From positions 1 through 64,000 of the forward strand of contig DATKML010000058.1 of NCBI GenBank assembly GCA_035541875.1: 64,000 nt of DNA, read 5' to 3'. A model generated the notes under the pieces. That model had not been told where the DNA came from and did no database searches. It was given only the letters and a program-made list of their open reading frames with translations. A program made the position numbers and the translations under genes. Below, in pieces: positions 8,641-18,249 of the stretch; the first letter of the stretch is position 1; every line of letters begins with the position of its first letter. Source of the DNA: JAJPHI01 sp035541875 (GTDB lineage Bacteria; Desulfobacterota; Binatia; Binatales; Binataceae).

Positions 8641-8790
8641 GGTCGGTCTCCTGGCTTCGGGTTCTCACTCGGGTCCGCCTTCCCGCTATCGCAGTGGCAT
8701 CATGGACCCTCGTCCCCCGTTACAGTTGCGGGGCAGCGCCGGATTCACACCGGCTTCCCGTGTACCGAACGTGAGGGGAACTTCTACACT
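8641..8790 (-). promoter_or_regulatory. Cobalamin riboswitch in the leader of the TonB receptor
   Basis: Read on the minus strand, the leader has the hallmark core GAAGCCGGTGTGAATCCGGC, then GCTGCCCCGCAACTGTAA (about 8721-8757), and ends with GCCAGGAGACCGACC (8641-8655). These are the conserved AdoCbl/B12-box elements. A CCTTCC/GGAAGG hairpin at 8608-8623 lies between the aptamer and the gene and may be the expression platform. Boundaries are approximate. Confidence 0.93.
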
Positions 8791-8932
8791 GGTCGGCGCT
8801 TCGGATCAACGGACGCGATCGGGGTCGAATTGCGCCGGTCCGGTCGCTTTGCGATAACTGATCGGCGCTTATGATGGTCCATTGTCAGGCTATCAGCGCG
8901 ACGCGGCATTTCGTCGATCAACCGGAGGTCTA

Positions 8933-9616
8933 ATGCAAAGCGTTGTTGACTTACTAAAAGATGCTCATCTGCATCCATTCGTCGATCACTTCTCGGTCGC
9001 GCTGGTGCTCGTGGCGATTCTCTTTGACCTCGTTGCGAGTTTAATGCCGAGCCGGACGTGGCTTCGTTATTCGGCTCTGACTTTGATCATACTTGGCGCG
9101 GCCGCGGCGGCGGGGTCGAAAGTTACCGGTGGCTGGGAGGCGGAACGCGTTTGGGATGCCTTGTCGGGCGTTCAAAAGGATGCGCTCCGATGGCATGCGC
9201 ATTTCGGTGAGTACTTGGCGTGGGCGCTAGCCGGGCTAGCGGTCTGGCGACTCGGGATCGAATTTATCGGTTTTCTCGGCAAAACCCGGGCGATCTATCT
9301 GATTGTCGTGGTAGTCGGTGGTGGCGCGATGCTCTATCAGGGCGACACGGGCGGCGATCTGGTCTACGAGCACGGCATCGGGATGGAAACGAGTGGCAAG
9401 CAGACGCCCGCGCCGGCGCAATCAGCAGCCTCCTCGGAATCTTCAACCCCGATTCCTACGGTCTTCGTAGCGCCGACACCGGCTGCGTCGGCATCAGTTG
9501 CGCCATCACCGGCTCCGGCTGTTCCGTCGACAGCACCTTCGCCGGTTGCAGCGGTACCCAGCGCTGTCCCATCGCCGGCTGCAGCGAGCCCGGCAGCCAA
9601 GTCGACGACGCTGTAG
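8933..9616 (+). CDS. DUF2231-type four-helix membrane protein with Pro/Ala-rich tail
   Basis: 227 residues from ATG 8933, chosen because GGAGG lies at 8924-8928; an upstream in-frame start would add a peptide without homology. The N-terminal HPFVDHFSVALV followed by four hydrophobic segments (about residues 18-40, 46-63, 90-113, 122-140) matches DUF2231 membrane proteins, which keep histidines near the helix ends and are thought to be redox or haem linked. After GDTGGDLVYEHGIGM the last 75 residues are alanine, proline and serine repeats with no predicted fold. The next gene starts 12 bases later. Function unknown. Confidence 0.75.
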   Translation: MQSVVDLLKDAHLHPFVDHFSVALVLVAILFDLVASLMPSRTWLRYSALTLIILGAAAAAGSKVTGGWEAERVWDALSGVQKDALRWHAHFGEYLAWALAGLAVWRLGIEFIGFLGKTRAIYLIVVVVGGGAMLYQGDTGGDLVYEHGIGMETSGKQTPAPAQSAASSESSTPIPTVFVAPTPAASASVAPSPAPAVPSTAPSPVAAVPSAVPSPAAASPAAKSTTL

Positions 9617-9628
9617 GGGCGATCCTCT

Positions 9629-10414
9629 TTGGCTCGGCGTCAGATCGGTCGGGTTAAGGCTTTATGGCGCTATCCGGTGAAGTCGCTGCGCGGTGAATCG
9701 CTCGCCGAGGTCGAGATTACCGATCGCGGCGTGCTGGGCGACCGCGTGATGGCGCTGCGGGAACTCGATCGTGGTGGTATCATGAGCGCGCGCTTCTGGG
9801 CTGCGATGCTCGACCTGGGCGCGCGCTTCGATTCGACCGCCTCGAGTATCGAGTCCGCTATCCATGTCGATTTTCCCAACGGCGAGACCATCCGAGGCGA
9901 TGAACCCTCGTTACCGTCGCGGCTTTCAGAACTATTTCACCGCCAAATCCGGCTCGAAAAGGTTCGGCATGAGCGCATGACCGAAGCGGAGCTTGCGGCA
10001 GTGATCCGTGGTGAGGCGCTGCCGCCATCACGCGATTTCTTCGATGAGGATGTCCTGCATCTGATCGCGAGCGGAACGCTGAGTCATCTGCGGGATTTAC
10101 AACCGACCGCCGACTTCGACCCGTGCCGTTTTCGCGCAAATATCTATGTCGATACGGGCGACGGGGCGGACGGCTTTATCGAAGATCGATGGATCGGCGG
10201 CACGCTCGAAATCGGCGATGCGGTGCGGATTGGCGGGCTGACACCCTCGATCCGATGCGCCATCACCACGCATCCGCAACCCGGACTACCGCACGACCCC
10301 TCGATTTTGCGCACCGCATGGGAGCATCATCAGGCTTACGTCGGTGTGTTTGCTTCGGTTATCGCCGCCGGTCGTGTGCGGCTTGGCGATCCCGTGGTAC
10401 TCGCGATCGACTAA
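9629..10414 (+). CDS. MOSC-domain protein (first of a tandem pair)
   Basis: 261 residues starting at TTG 9629, with AGGGG upstream. The N-terminus, GRVKALWRYPVKSLRGE, is the MOSC_N beta-barrel signature. The C-terminal MOSC part has RFRANIYVDTG, RIGGLTPSIRCAITTHPQ and RLGDPV. MOSC domains bind molybdenum cofactor sulphur or mediate reduction of N-hydroxylated compounds (MOCS/mARC/YcbX). The cysteine in IRCAITTHPQ is in the usual place of the family cysteine. It sits directly before a second MOSC gene. moaC and moaA elsewhere in the window show that the cell makes molybdopterin. Confidence 0.85.
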   Translation: MARRQIGRVKALWRYPVKSLRGESLAEVEITDRGVLGDRVMALRELDRGGIMSARFWAAMLDLGARFDSTASSIESAIHVDFPNGETIRGDEPSLPSRLSELFHRQIRLEKVRHERMTEAELAAVIRGEALPPSRDFFDEDVLHLIASGTLSHLRDLQPTADFDPCRFRANIYVDTGDGADGFIEDRWIGGTLEIGDAVRIGGLTPSIRCAITTHPQPGLPHDPSILRTAWEHHQAYVGVFASVIAAGRVRLGDPVVLAID

Positions 10415-10441
10415 ATCAAATTCCAGGAGGCTTTACCCGCG

Positions 10442-11284
10442 ATGGGCCATCGTCAAATCGGCACCGTAAGTCAACTTTTCCGTTACCCGGTCAAATCGAT
10501 GCTGGGGGAGACTCTGGACAGCTTCGAAATTGGTGAGAAGGGCGTAGTCGGCGATCGCGCCTGGGCTATCCGCGAAACGACGGGTCGGATCGCATCAGCA
10601 AAGAAGTGGGCGAATTTGTTCGAGTTTTGCGCCGCCTATCAGGGAACACCTTCACGCGACGGTAGTTCCGCAGTGCGTATCACGCTGCCCGATGGCAGTC
10701 AGATTGGCACCTCGGATGCGGACGCATCTTCAGCGCTGTCTGGCGTTCTCGGTCGAACGGTCGCGCTGGAACGGGCCACGGTCGACGAGCACGCGCGTGG
10801 CGAAATCGATCCTAATACGGTCTTCGGTGACGTGGGCGTCGAGCGTGTGATTCCTCAATTCACGGCCGCCACGTTGCCCGATACCTTTGGCCTTTATCGC
10901 GGCAGTTTCTTCGACTCCGCACCGATCCATCTGCTCGCGACCGGCTCGCTGGCCCATCTGCGGTCGCTTATCGGAGAAGACGCGCAGACCGATCCGCGCC
11001 GCTTTCGCCCGAATATCGTGATCGATACCGGTGCGGAGAAGGACCACTTTATCGAGGACGATTGGATCGACGGGGAGCTAGAGATCGGCGAGCACGTGCG
11101 AATCGTAGAGATGCGCCCAGCGCTGCGCTGCGTGATGACAACGCATCGCCAGGGCGATATCGCGCGTGACCCACGCATTCTCCGCACTGTCGCACAGCAT
11201 CATCAGGCGAACTTCGGTGTTTTCGCCGCGATTGGTGCTCCCGGGTCGGTGCGTATCGGCGATCCGGTCTGGCTTCGGAACTGA
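10442..11284 (+). CDS. MOSC-domain protein (second of a tandem pair)
   Basis: 280 residues from ATG 10442, with AGGAGG 12 bases ahead. It is collinear with the preceding protein: GTVSQLFRYPVKSMLGE, then RFRPNIVIDTG, DDWIDGELEIGEHVRIVEMRPALRCVMTTHRQ and SVRIGDPVWLR. Residues 120-165 differ and include a longer EIDPNTVFGDVGVERVIPQF segment. The pair arose by duplication but is well diverged, so distinct substrates are likely. Both keep the cysteine before MTTH or ITTH. The gap between them is 27 bases, so they are probably cotranscribed. addB follows 26 bases later and may be in the same transcript. Confidence 0.85.
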   Translation: MGHRQIGTVSQLFRYPVKSMLGETLDSFEIGEKGVVGDRAWAIRETTGRIASAKKWANLFEFCAAYQGTPSRDGSSAVRITLPDGSQIGTSDADASSALSGVLGRTVALERATVDEHARGEIDPNTVFGDVGVERVIPQFTAATLPDTFGLYRGSFFDSAPIHLLATGSLAHLRSLIGEDAQTDPRRFRPNIVIDTGAEKDHFIEDDWIDGELEIGEHVRIVEMRPALRCVMTTHRQGDIARDPRILRTVAQHHQANFGVFAAIGAPGSVRIGDPVWLRN

Positions 11285-11310
11285 CGGATAGCTCAATCAA
11301 CAAGCGCCTG

Positions 11311-14300
11311 TTGATTCAGCGCGCGAGACCTCTTGCGACGAATGGCGTTGCCGGTGAACGATCGGTTATCACAGTGGGCAGCCGAGAGATCATCATTTCG
11401 TCGCGCGCAGCGGATCGAATCGCGCATGCGCAGATTTGGATCGAACAATTCGATTCGGCGAGCGAAATACTCATTGTTGCGGCCAGCCAGGAGGCTGCCG
11501 AGAGCCTTGTACGAAGGATCGCGATTCAACGGGGCGCCGTTTTCGGGCTCCATCGGTTGCCCTTCAACCGTCTCGCCGGCCTGCTCGCAGCAGAGCAAGC
11601 TGCGATGCAGGGTGTCGCCTATATCAACGGGCTTGCGATCCAGGCGATAGCGGCGCGGACCCTTTTCACGCTCAAAGGCGATTCGAGACTCGAACCGCTG
11701 CGCTTGGTGATCGATTTGCCGGGCCTGCCGCGCGCAATCGCAACGACTCATGCGGAGCTTCGCCACGCAGGAGTTAGCGCTGAGAGCCTCGCCGCATTCG
11801 GCGATATCGGTGCAGCACTCGCAGTCATCTTCGGGGAATTCGATGAGCAACTAGCAGCGGCCCGTGCGCTCGACCGCGCCGGTATCTTGCGCACGGCGAT
11901 CGCGGCCATCAGCAATACGCCGCCACCGCCGTACGCGACGATGCCGATCGTGATGCTCGATTGTCCGCTGGATAATCGGCTCGAGCGCGATCTCGTCGCA
12001 GCGCTGGCCAATCGTGCGCCGGCGGTTCTCGCTACTGCCCCTCACGGCGATTATCGCACGATCAATTTTCTTGCGGCGGCACTGGAAGTCGAACCCAAAG
12101 CGCTCGACGAAAATAGCGACGGGCAACTGCCCTCGCTCCGGCGGGTGCAGCAATATCTCTTTGCCGAAACGACGCCCGGAGAGGCGCAGCTCGATGACAC
12201 CGTCGCACTCGAATCAGCCGCCGGCGAGATGCAGGAGTGCGTCGAGATCGTGCGGCGAATTCAGGCCGAAGCACGGCGCGGCGTTGCTTTCGATCAGATC
12301 GCTGTGCTGCTCCATTCACCGACTCAGTATGTGCCTTATCTCGAAGAGGCCTTTGAGCGTGCCGGTGTCGAGGGATGGTTCGCGCGCGGTACCAGGCGCC
12401 CCGAGCCCGGTGGCCGGGCGTTGCTGGCGCTGCTCAATTGCGCCGCAGAGCGTTTCTCCGCGCGGCGCTTCGCCGAATATCTTTCGCTGGCTCAGGTTCC
12501 GGAGCAATTGGCCTCGGCAACTCAGGTTGCCGCTACGTCCAGGGAATTCGTGCCCTCCGATCCCGAGTTCCTGCAGGCCGGCCTCGATCCTCTCAGGCTG
12601 ATGCCGCTCGATTCAGCGGAGACCGATCCGACGCCGCAACCCGCCGGAGGCACACGCGCACCATGGCGTTGGGAGCGGCTTCTAATCGATGCGGGCGTGG
12701 TCGGCGGTCGCGAGCGTTGGGAGTCGCGTCTGCATGGGCTCGAAGCTGAACTGCAGCTGCGTCACGACGAACTCGATGACGATGATCCCCGTCTGGAGAT
12801 GACCAAGCTGGAGCTGGGCCATCTGGCGGACATGCGTGCGATCGCGCTGCCGATTATCGACGAGCTTGCGGCTCTGCCTGAGGCTACCGATTGGAATGAA
12901 TGGCTGATCCATCTGCGGGCGCTGACAGAGCTCGCGGTCAGGGACCGCGGTGCAGTGTTGGCGGCGCTTGCTGAGCTGGAGCCGATGGGCCCGATTGGCG
13001 GAATTACGCTCGATGAGGTGCGTATCGTTCTGGGCGAGCGGCTCGGACGGCTTGAACGGCCTCACGCCAAGAGTCGGTATGGCGCGGTCTTCGTTGGGTC
13101 GACGGCACAAGCGCGCGGCCTCGACTTCGCAGTAACGATCGTGCCCGGATTGGCCGAGCGTGTGCTCCCCAAAAAGCTGACTGAGGATCCTCTGCTCGCC
13201 GACACGATTCGGCGTCAACTCGACGCAGACTTGTCGGTCCAGTCCGACCGCGTGGAGGCGGAGCGTCTGGCGCTGCGGATCGCCGCTGGTTCAGCCAACA
13301 CACGCGTCCGTTTCTCCTATCCACGGATTGATCTCGATCAAGGTCGTCCGCGGGTGCCTTCGTTCTATGCGCTCGAAGTCCTGCGCGCAGCCGAAGGTCG
13401 GTTGCCCGGCTTCGATGAGTTGGCGCGCCGCGCCGCCGGCGAATATCGCGGCCGTCTTGGTTGGCCCGCACCCAAGGCTACCAGCGACGCTATTGACGAT
13501 GCCGAGTTCGATCTGGCGGTGCTCGATCGTGTTGTCGGATCGGACGCCGAAGATACGACGGGCGCTGCGCACTATCTGCTCGACGCGAATGATCATCTGG
13601 GGCGAGCACTGCGGGCGCGGGCGCGGCGATGGCTCCGGCGATGGACTCCGAACGACGGACTGATCGACCCCACGGAGCAGGAACGCGCGGCTCTCGCGCG
13701 GCATCAGCTGGAAGCGCGCTCGTTCTCTCCCACCGCTTTGCAGAATTATGCCGCCTGTCCTTATCGGTTCTACCTGCAGGCGATTATTCGACTTGAACCG
13801 CGCGAAGCTATCGAAGCGATCGAGGCGATCGATCCCCTTACGCGTGGCGCACTTTTTCACGAGGTTCAGTTCGCGACGCTAACCATGCTGCGGGATTCCG
13901 ATCTGTTGCCGGTGAGGCACGGCAATCTTGGAGAGGCCTATCGTCTGCTCGAACACCAGCTTGTCGAGGGAGCCAGGAAATACCACGAGAGGCTGGCGCC
14001 GGCGATAGAGCGCGTATGGCTCGACGGTATCGAATCGATTCGCGCCGATTTGCGCGAGTGGATGCGGCGGATGGCCGATGATCCGGCGGGCTTTGAGCCG
14101 CAACACTTCGAACTGTCGTTTGGTCTGAGTGATCGCGAACAGGCCGATCCGTCGAGCGTTCCGGATCCGATCGCGCTCGACGCGGGAATCCAGTTGCGCG
14201 GCTCGATTGATCTCGTGGAACGCGGTCCGGAAGGACTGCTGCGCGCCACTGACCACAAGACCGGACGCGTCCGGGCGGAGCGCAATTTCGTCATCGGCGG

Positions 14301-14649
14301 AGGCAAGACGCTGCAGCCCGCGCTCTACGCGCTCGCGGCGGAGCAAATCCTCGACCAGAAAGCCGGTACCGGTCGGCTTTATTACTGCACGGCCGCGGGT
14401 GGTTACGAGGAACGTATCGTGCCGCTCGACCTCGGCACGCGCAAAGCAGTTGAAGAGTTCGCCGGCATCATCAGGAGTGCACTCAAGGAAGGTTTCATGC
14501 CCGCCGCGCCTGACGAGCGCGAATGCGAATATTGTGACTATCGCCTGGTCTGCGGCCCTTACGAGCAGATGCGCTTCCGCATGAAGAGCGAGACTTCGGG
14601 CGCCAAGGCACGTCTCGCCGATCTTACGCGCTTAAGGGCGATGCGATGA
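11311..14649 (+). CDS. addB: AddB-like nuclease subunit of a RecBCD-type recombination enzyme
   Basis: 1112 residues. The N-terminal half resembles a UvrD-like helicase that has lost its Walker A motif, as in alphaproteobacterial AddB. The C-terminal PD-(D/E)XK nuclease is ringed by four cysteines: C816 in NYAACPYRFYLQ, and C1072, C1075 and C1081 in ECEYCDYRLVCGPY. These form the Fe-S cluster of the AddB/Cas4 nuclease class. ATDHKTGR holds the catalytic D-x-K. The stop overlaps the addA start (ATGA), so the two are translationally coupled. The start is uncertain: TTG 11311 or GTG 11374 just before GSREIIIS. Its role is processing double-strand breaks for RecA loading. Confidence 0.85.
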   Translation: MIQRARPLATNGVAGERSVITVGSREIIISSRAADRIAHAQIWIEQFDSASEILIVAASQEAAESLVRRIAIQRGAVFGLHRLPFNRLAGLLAAEQAAMQGVAYINGLAIQAIAARTLFTLKGDSRLEPLRLVIDLPGLPRAIATTHAELRHAGVSAESLAAFGDIGAALAVIFGEFDEQLAAARALDRAGILRTAIAAISNTPPPPYATMPIVMLDCPLDNRLERDLVAALANRAPAVLATAPHGDYRTINFLAAALEVEPKALDENSDGQLPSLRRVQQYLFAETTPGEAQLDDTVALESAAGEMQECVEIVRRIQAEARRGVAFDQIAVLLHSPTQYVPYLEEAFERAGVEGWFARGTRRPEPGGRALLALLNCAAERFSARRFAEYLSLAQVPEQLASATQVAATSREFVPSDPEFLQAGLDPLRLMPLDSAETDPTPQPAGGTRAPWRWERLLIDAGVVGGRERWESRLHGLEAELQLRHDELDDDDPRLEMTKLELGHLADMRAIALPIIDELAALPEATDWNEWLIHLRALTELAVRDRGAVLAALAELEPMGPIGGITLDEVRIVLGERLGRLERPHAKSRYGAVFVGSTAQARGLDFAVTIVPGLAERVLPKKLTEDPLLADTIRRQLDADLSVQSDRVEAERLALRIAAGSANTRVRFSYPRIDLDQGRPRVPSFYALEVLRAAEGRLPGFDELARRAAGEYRGRLGWPAPKATSDAIDDAEFDLAVLDRVVGSDAEDTTGAAHYLLDANDHLGRALRARARRWLRRWTPNDGLIDPTEQERAALARHQLEARSFSPTALQNYAACPYRFYLQAIIRLEPREAIEAIEAIDPLTRGALFHEVQFATLTMLRDSDLLPVRHGNLGEAYRLLEHQLVEGARKYHERLAPAIERVWLDGIESIRADLREWMRRMADDPAGFEPQHFELSFGLSDREQADPSSVPDPIALDAGIQLRGSIDLVERGPEGLLRATDHKTGRVRAERNFVIGGGKTLQPALYALAAEQILDQKAGTGRLYYCTAAGGYEERIVPLDLGTRKAVEEFAGIIRSALKEGFMPAAPDERECEYCDYRLVCGPYEQMRFRMKSETSGAKARLADLTRLRAMR

Positions 14650-17600
14650 ACTCTACCGCCGATCTACAACCCTTGCTACTCACTGAAGCAATTCCCGCCG
14701 ACCAGTTAGCACGCGATCGGATTGAGCGCGATCTCGACTCCACGTTAATTATCGAGGCGGCTGCAGGCACTGGCAAAACTACGGCGCTGGTGAGTCGCAT
14801 CGTAGCCGTGATCGCCCGTGGACTCAGCACGCTCGATCGTATCGTCGCGGTCACTTTCACCGAGAAAGCTGCCGGCGAACTGAAGTTGCGCCTGCGGGCC
14901 GAAATCGAGAAGGCCCGCCAAAACAAGGAAAAATTCGACGAGTTCGCACGCGACAATTTGCGCCGTTCGCTTGAGAAGCTCGAAGAGGCGCATATCGGAA
15001 CGATCCATTCGTTCTGCGGCGATCTGCTACGCGAGCGGCCGATCGAAGCGGGCGTTGATCCGATTTTCGCAATCGCTGCCGAAGAGGCGCAGCGACCGCT
15101 CTTCGAGGTGGCGTTCGATCGATGGTTCGAAGCAGCGCTGGAAAACCCGGGTGAAGGATTGCGTCGGGTTCTGCGGCGTCGCGAACTCGCCGATCGCGAC
15201 GGGCCTCGGCCCCTCCTCATGGCAGCGGCCCGCGAACTCCTCGAATGGCGCGATTTCGCGACCCCGTGGCGTCACGAGGAGTTTGATCGCAACGGCGCTA
15301 TCGACGAACTGGTCGAGACGATTCTCACCGCGGGCTCGATCGCTGAGAACGCTGACCCCGAAGACTGGCTAACCAAATCGTTCGAGACGATCGTACGCCC
15401 GATCAAAGAGGCGATTCGGCTCGAAGCGGTGCGCGGCCGCGATCACGATGCCTTGGAAGACACGCTGATTCGCTTGTTGCGCGGGAATCAGCGGCATTGG
15501 GGATGGAAAGGGAAGAATAAGCCCTTTGGCCCGATTTCACGCGCCGAAGCCTTCATGCGCCGCGATACGATCAAAAAAGCGCTGGAAGAATTTCGCGAGC
15601 GTGCCGGGGCGAATCTCGCGCCACTGCTGCGTGACGAACTCTGGCCGGTGGTCGAGACCTACAACGAACTGAAACATCATGCCGGGCGGCTCGATTTCCT
15701 CGATCTGCTTCTCCTGGCGCGTAATCTGGTGCACGATAACCGTGCGATTCGGAGCGAGTTGCAGAGCCGCTTCACTCATATTTTTGTCGACGAATTCCAG
15801 GATACCGATCCGCTGCAGGCGGAGATCCTGATGTTGCTGGCGGCTGATAATCCCGACGAGAACGATTGGCGCGAAGTTCGACCTATCGCGGGTAAGCTCT
15901 TTATCGTCGGCGATCCGAAACAATCGATCTATCGCTTTCGTCGTGCTGACGTTGCCCTCTACCAGGGTATCAAGAATCGATTGAAGGACCGCGGAGCGTC
16001 CGTTGAGCATCTGACCGTCAGCTTTCGCTCAGTCCTTGAAATTCAACATCTGGTTAACGCCGCCTTCGCACCGCTGATGCAGGTCGAGACAGAGACGCAA
16101 CCCGCTTACGTCGCGCTCGAGCCCTTTCGCGACGGCGCTTCAGCACAGCCGTCAATAGTGGCATTGCCGGTGCCCGACCCTTACAGCGATTATGGTCGTA
16201 TTACCGATTTCAAAATCGAGGAATCGCTGCCGGACGCGGTCGGTGCCTTTATCGATTGGCTAACCAAGGAAAGCAACTGGACCGTCACCGAGCGCGACGC
16301 GCCCAATCAGCGAATACCGATTCGGCCGCGCCATATCTGCGTCCTGTTTCGCCGCCTCAATCAATGGCGTTACGGCCGCGCGCGCGATGTGACACGTGAC
16401 TATGTGCGCGCGCTCGAAGCACGACATATCGAGCATGTGCTGGTGCGGGGCGGATCGTTCAATCAGCGCGAAGAAGTCGAAGCTCTGCGCAACGCGCTCG
16501 CTGCGATCGAGCGTCCCGATGACGAATTGAGCGTTTACGCCACGATCCATGGTCCGTTGTTCGCTCTGACCGACGGATCACTGTTGCGGTTTCGCGAGAC
16601 CTACGGCTCATTGCATCCATTTTGCCATCTGTCGGAAGACCTCCCAGCCGAGTTGAAGGAGGTCCGCGATGCGCTCTGGGTGCTGCGCGATCTCCATCGC
16701 GGACGTAACCGCCGTACGATTGCGGCTACGATCTCTCGTCTGCTCGAAGCTACGCGCGCCCACGCCGGTATCGCGAATTGGCCCACAGGCGAACAGGCAC
16801 TCGCTAACGTGATGCGCGTGATGGATATGGCGCGCCGCTACGAGGCGTCGAGCGGAGCGACCTCGCTGCGTGGCTTCGTTGATCTGCTCGAAGAACGTGC
16901 GCAACGCGAAGAGGCCGGTGAAGCGCCCGTGGTTGAGGAAGGTACCGAAGGCGTTCGCATCATGACGGTGCACAGCGCCAAGGGGCTGGAATTTCCGATC
17001 GTGCTGCTCGCCGATATCACCTGCAATGAGACCGCACGTGAAGCGCGGCGCTTTGTCGACCCGGAGCGCAGCCTCTGTGCTCAAGCGATTGCCGGTTACA
17101 TGCCGCGTGAACTGGTCGAGCATGCCGAGGAAGAGCATCGTCGCGACGAAGAGGAGTCCGCCCGAGTCCTTTACGTCGCGGCGACCCGCGCGCGCGATCT
17201 ACTAATTGTTCCCGTGGTTGGCGACGAGCGTCAGGACAAATGGCTCGGCAAGCTATCGCCCGCGATCTATCCGGCTCTGCCCGATACGCGAAATCCGACC
17301 GAGCGGCAACCTCCCGGATGTCCCCAGTTCAAGTCCGCGATCGTTGGTAATCGGCCGCCTAACGCAACGATCAAGGGTGCGGGTGTCGCTCCAGGACTGC
17401 ATCGGCCGGAAATAGGAAATCATCAAGTCGTATGGTGGGATCCAGCGATCCTCAAGCTCGACGTTCGCGAGACCATGGGCTTGCGTCAGGCCAAATTACT
17501 GCAGGCCGACGATGCAAAGGAGCGTTCGACCAAAGGCAAAGAGGAATACGAGCGATGGCGCGAGGGGCGCCTCGCGATGATCACCGCGGGCGAAATACCG

Positions 17601-18143
17601 TCGGTGCGAACGGTGATCGCAACGGAACGCTCGTCTGATCCAAAGGCGCAGGAACTTGGTCGCGCCGCCGAGATTCAATTGGTTCAGTTGCCGCGTGCAT
17701 CCGATCGCCCGCAGGGCGCGCGCTTCGGCACGATCGTTCACGCGATTCTGTCGCGCGTCGCACTCGATGCCAATCGAGAAGCGGTCACAGCCGCAGCTCA
17801 TTTTTTCGGTCGCACCCTCGGTGCGACCGACGAAGAGACCGACTCCGCAATCGAGGCCGTGCTGACGGCTCTCTCCGCACCGCTGATCCGTCGCGCCGCC
17901 TCTTCCAATACGATTCGACGCGAAGCGCCGCTGGCCGTAGTCCTCGACGACGGTACCCTGGTCGAAGGTGTCGCGGACCTCGCCTTTCTCGATGAAGATC
18001 AAGGCTGGACCGTGATCGATTTCAAAACCGATATACAGCTTGAGCCGCGCCTCGAAGAATATCGCGCACAGCTCGCGCTCTATATGCAGGCGATTACCAG
18101 CGCCACGGGTATCGCGAGTAGGGGTATCCTGCTTAATGTCTAG
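14646..18143 (+). CDS. addA: AddA-like helicase-nuclease subunit of a RecBCD-type enzyme
   Basis: 1165 residues. Walker A EAAAGTGKTTAL lies at 37-48. Further UvrD motifs are VAVTFTEKAAGELKLRL, FVDEFQDTDPLQAEIL (Walker B), VGDPKQSIYRFRRAD, and VRIMTVHSAKGLEFPIVLL with YVAATRARDLL near the end of the motor. A C-terminal nuclease domain has GVADLAFLDEDQ and VIDFKTD, the PD-(D/E)XK core of AddA. With AddB it unwinds and resects broken DNA ends. The start overlaps the addB stop by four bases. A 37-residue open frame begins inside its last codons. No recD-like gene is seen, as expected for an AddAB type. Confidence 0.9.
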   Translation: MNSTADLQPLLLTEAIPADQLARDRIERDLDSTLIIEAAAGTGKTTALVSRIVAVIARGLSTLDRIVAVTFTEKAAGELKLRLRAEIEKARQNKEKFDEFARDNLRRSLEKLEEAHIGTIHSFCGDLLRERPIEAGVDPIFAIAAEEAQRPLFEVAFDRWFEAALENPGEGLRRVLRRRELADRDGPRPLLMAAARELLEWRDFATPWRHEEFDRNGAIDELVETILTAGSIAENADPEDWLTKSFETIVRPIKEAIRLEAVRGRDHDALEDTLIRLLRGNQRHWGWKGKNKPFGPISRAEAFMRRDTIKKALEEFRERAGANLAPLLRDELWPVVETYNELKHHAGRLDFLDLLLLARNLVHDNRAIRSELQSRFTHIFVDEFQDTDPLQAEILMLLAADNPDENDWREVRPIAGKLFIVGDPKQSIYRFRRADVALYQGIKNRLKDRGASVEHLTVSFRSVLEIQHLVNAAFAPLMQVETETQPAYVALEPFRDGASAQPSIVALPVPDPYSDYGRITDFKIEESLPDAVGAFIDWLTKESNWTVTERDAPNQRIPIRPRHICVLFRRLNQWRYGRARDVTRDYVRALEARHIEHVLVRGGSFNQREEVEALRNALAAIERPDDELSVYATIHGPLFALTDGSLLRFRETYGSLHPFCHLSEDLPAELKEVRDALWVLRDLHRGRNRRTIAATISRLLEATRAHAGIANWPTGEQALANVMRVMDMARRYEASSGATSLRGFVDLLEERAQREEAGEAPVVEEGTEGVRIMTVHSAKGLEFPIVLLADITCNETAREARRFVDPERSLCAQAIAGYMPRELVEHAEEEHRRDEEESARVLYVAATRARDLLIVPVVGDERQDKWLGKLSPAIYPALPDTRNPTERQPPGCPQFKSAIVGNRPPNATIKGAGVAPGLHRPEIGNHQVVWWDPAILKLDVRETMGLRQAKLLQADDAKERSTKGKEEYERWREGRLAMITAGEIPSVRTVIATERSSDPKAQELGRAAEIQLVQLPRASDRPQGARFGTIVHAILSRVALDANREAVTAAAHFFGRTLGATDEETDSAIEAVLTALSAPLIRRAASSNTIRREAPLAVVLDDGTLVEGVADLAFLDEDQGWTVIDFKTDIQLEPRLEEYRAQLALYMQAITSATGIASRGILLNV

Positions 18144-18249
18144 TAACTTGGTTATGGACACTGCGAGTGAATTATCGACGTTGTACGACTACATCGCTAA
18201 AATCAACCAATCAATCACTGACAAGGTAGTGGAGGCCGGGCTGGCTTGA
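18136..18249 (+). CDS. 37-residue overlapping small ORF between addA and the next gene
   Basis: ATG 18136 lies eight bases inside the end of addA, and the stop at 18247-18249 overlaps the TTG start of the following gene (TTGA). The peptide begins MSSNLVMDTASELSTLYDYI and ends AKINQSITDKVVEAGLA. It is mostly helical and acidic-amphipathic by inspection and has no hydrophobic segment. I know of no homologue. The double stop/start overlap suggests translational coupling and real expression, but the length is short enough for chance. If the TTG start of the next gene is correct, this ORF fills the only gap in an otherwise tightly packed operon. Confidence 0.45.
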   Translation: MSSNLVMDTASELSTLYDYIAKINQSITDKVVEAGLA

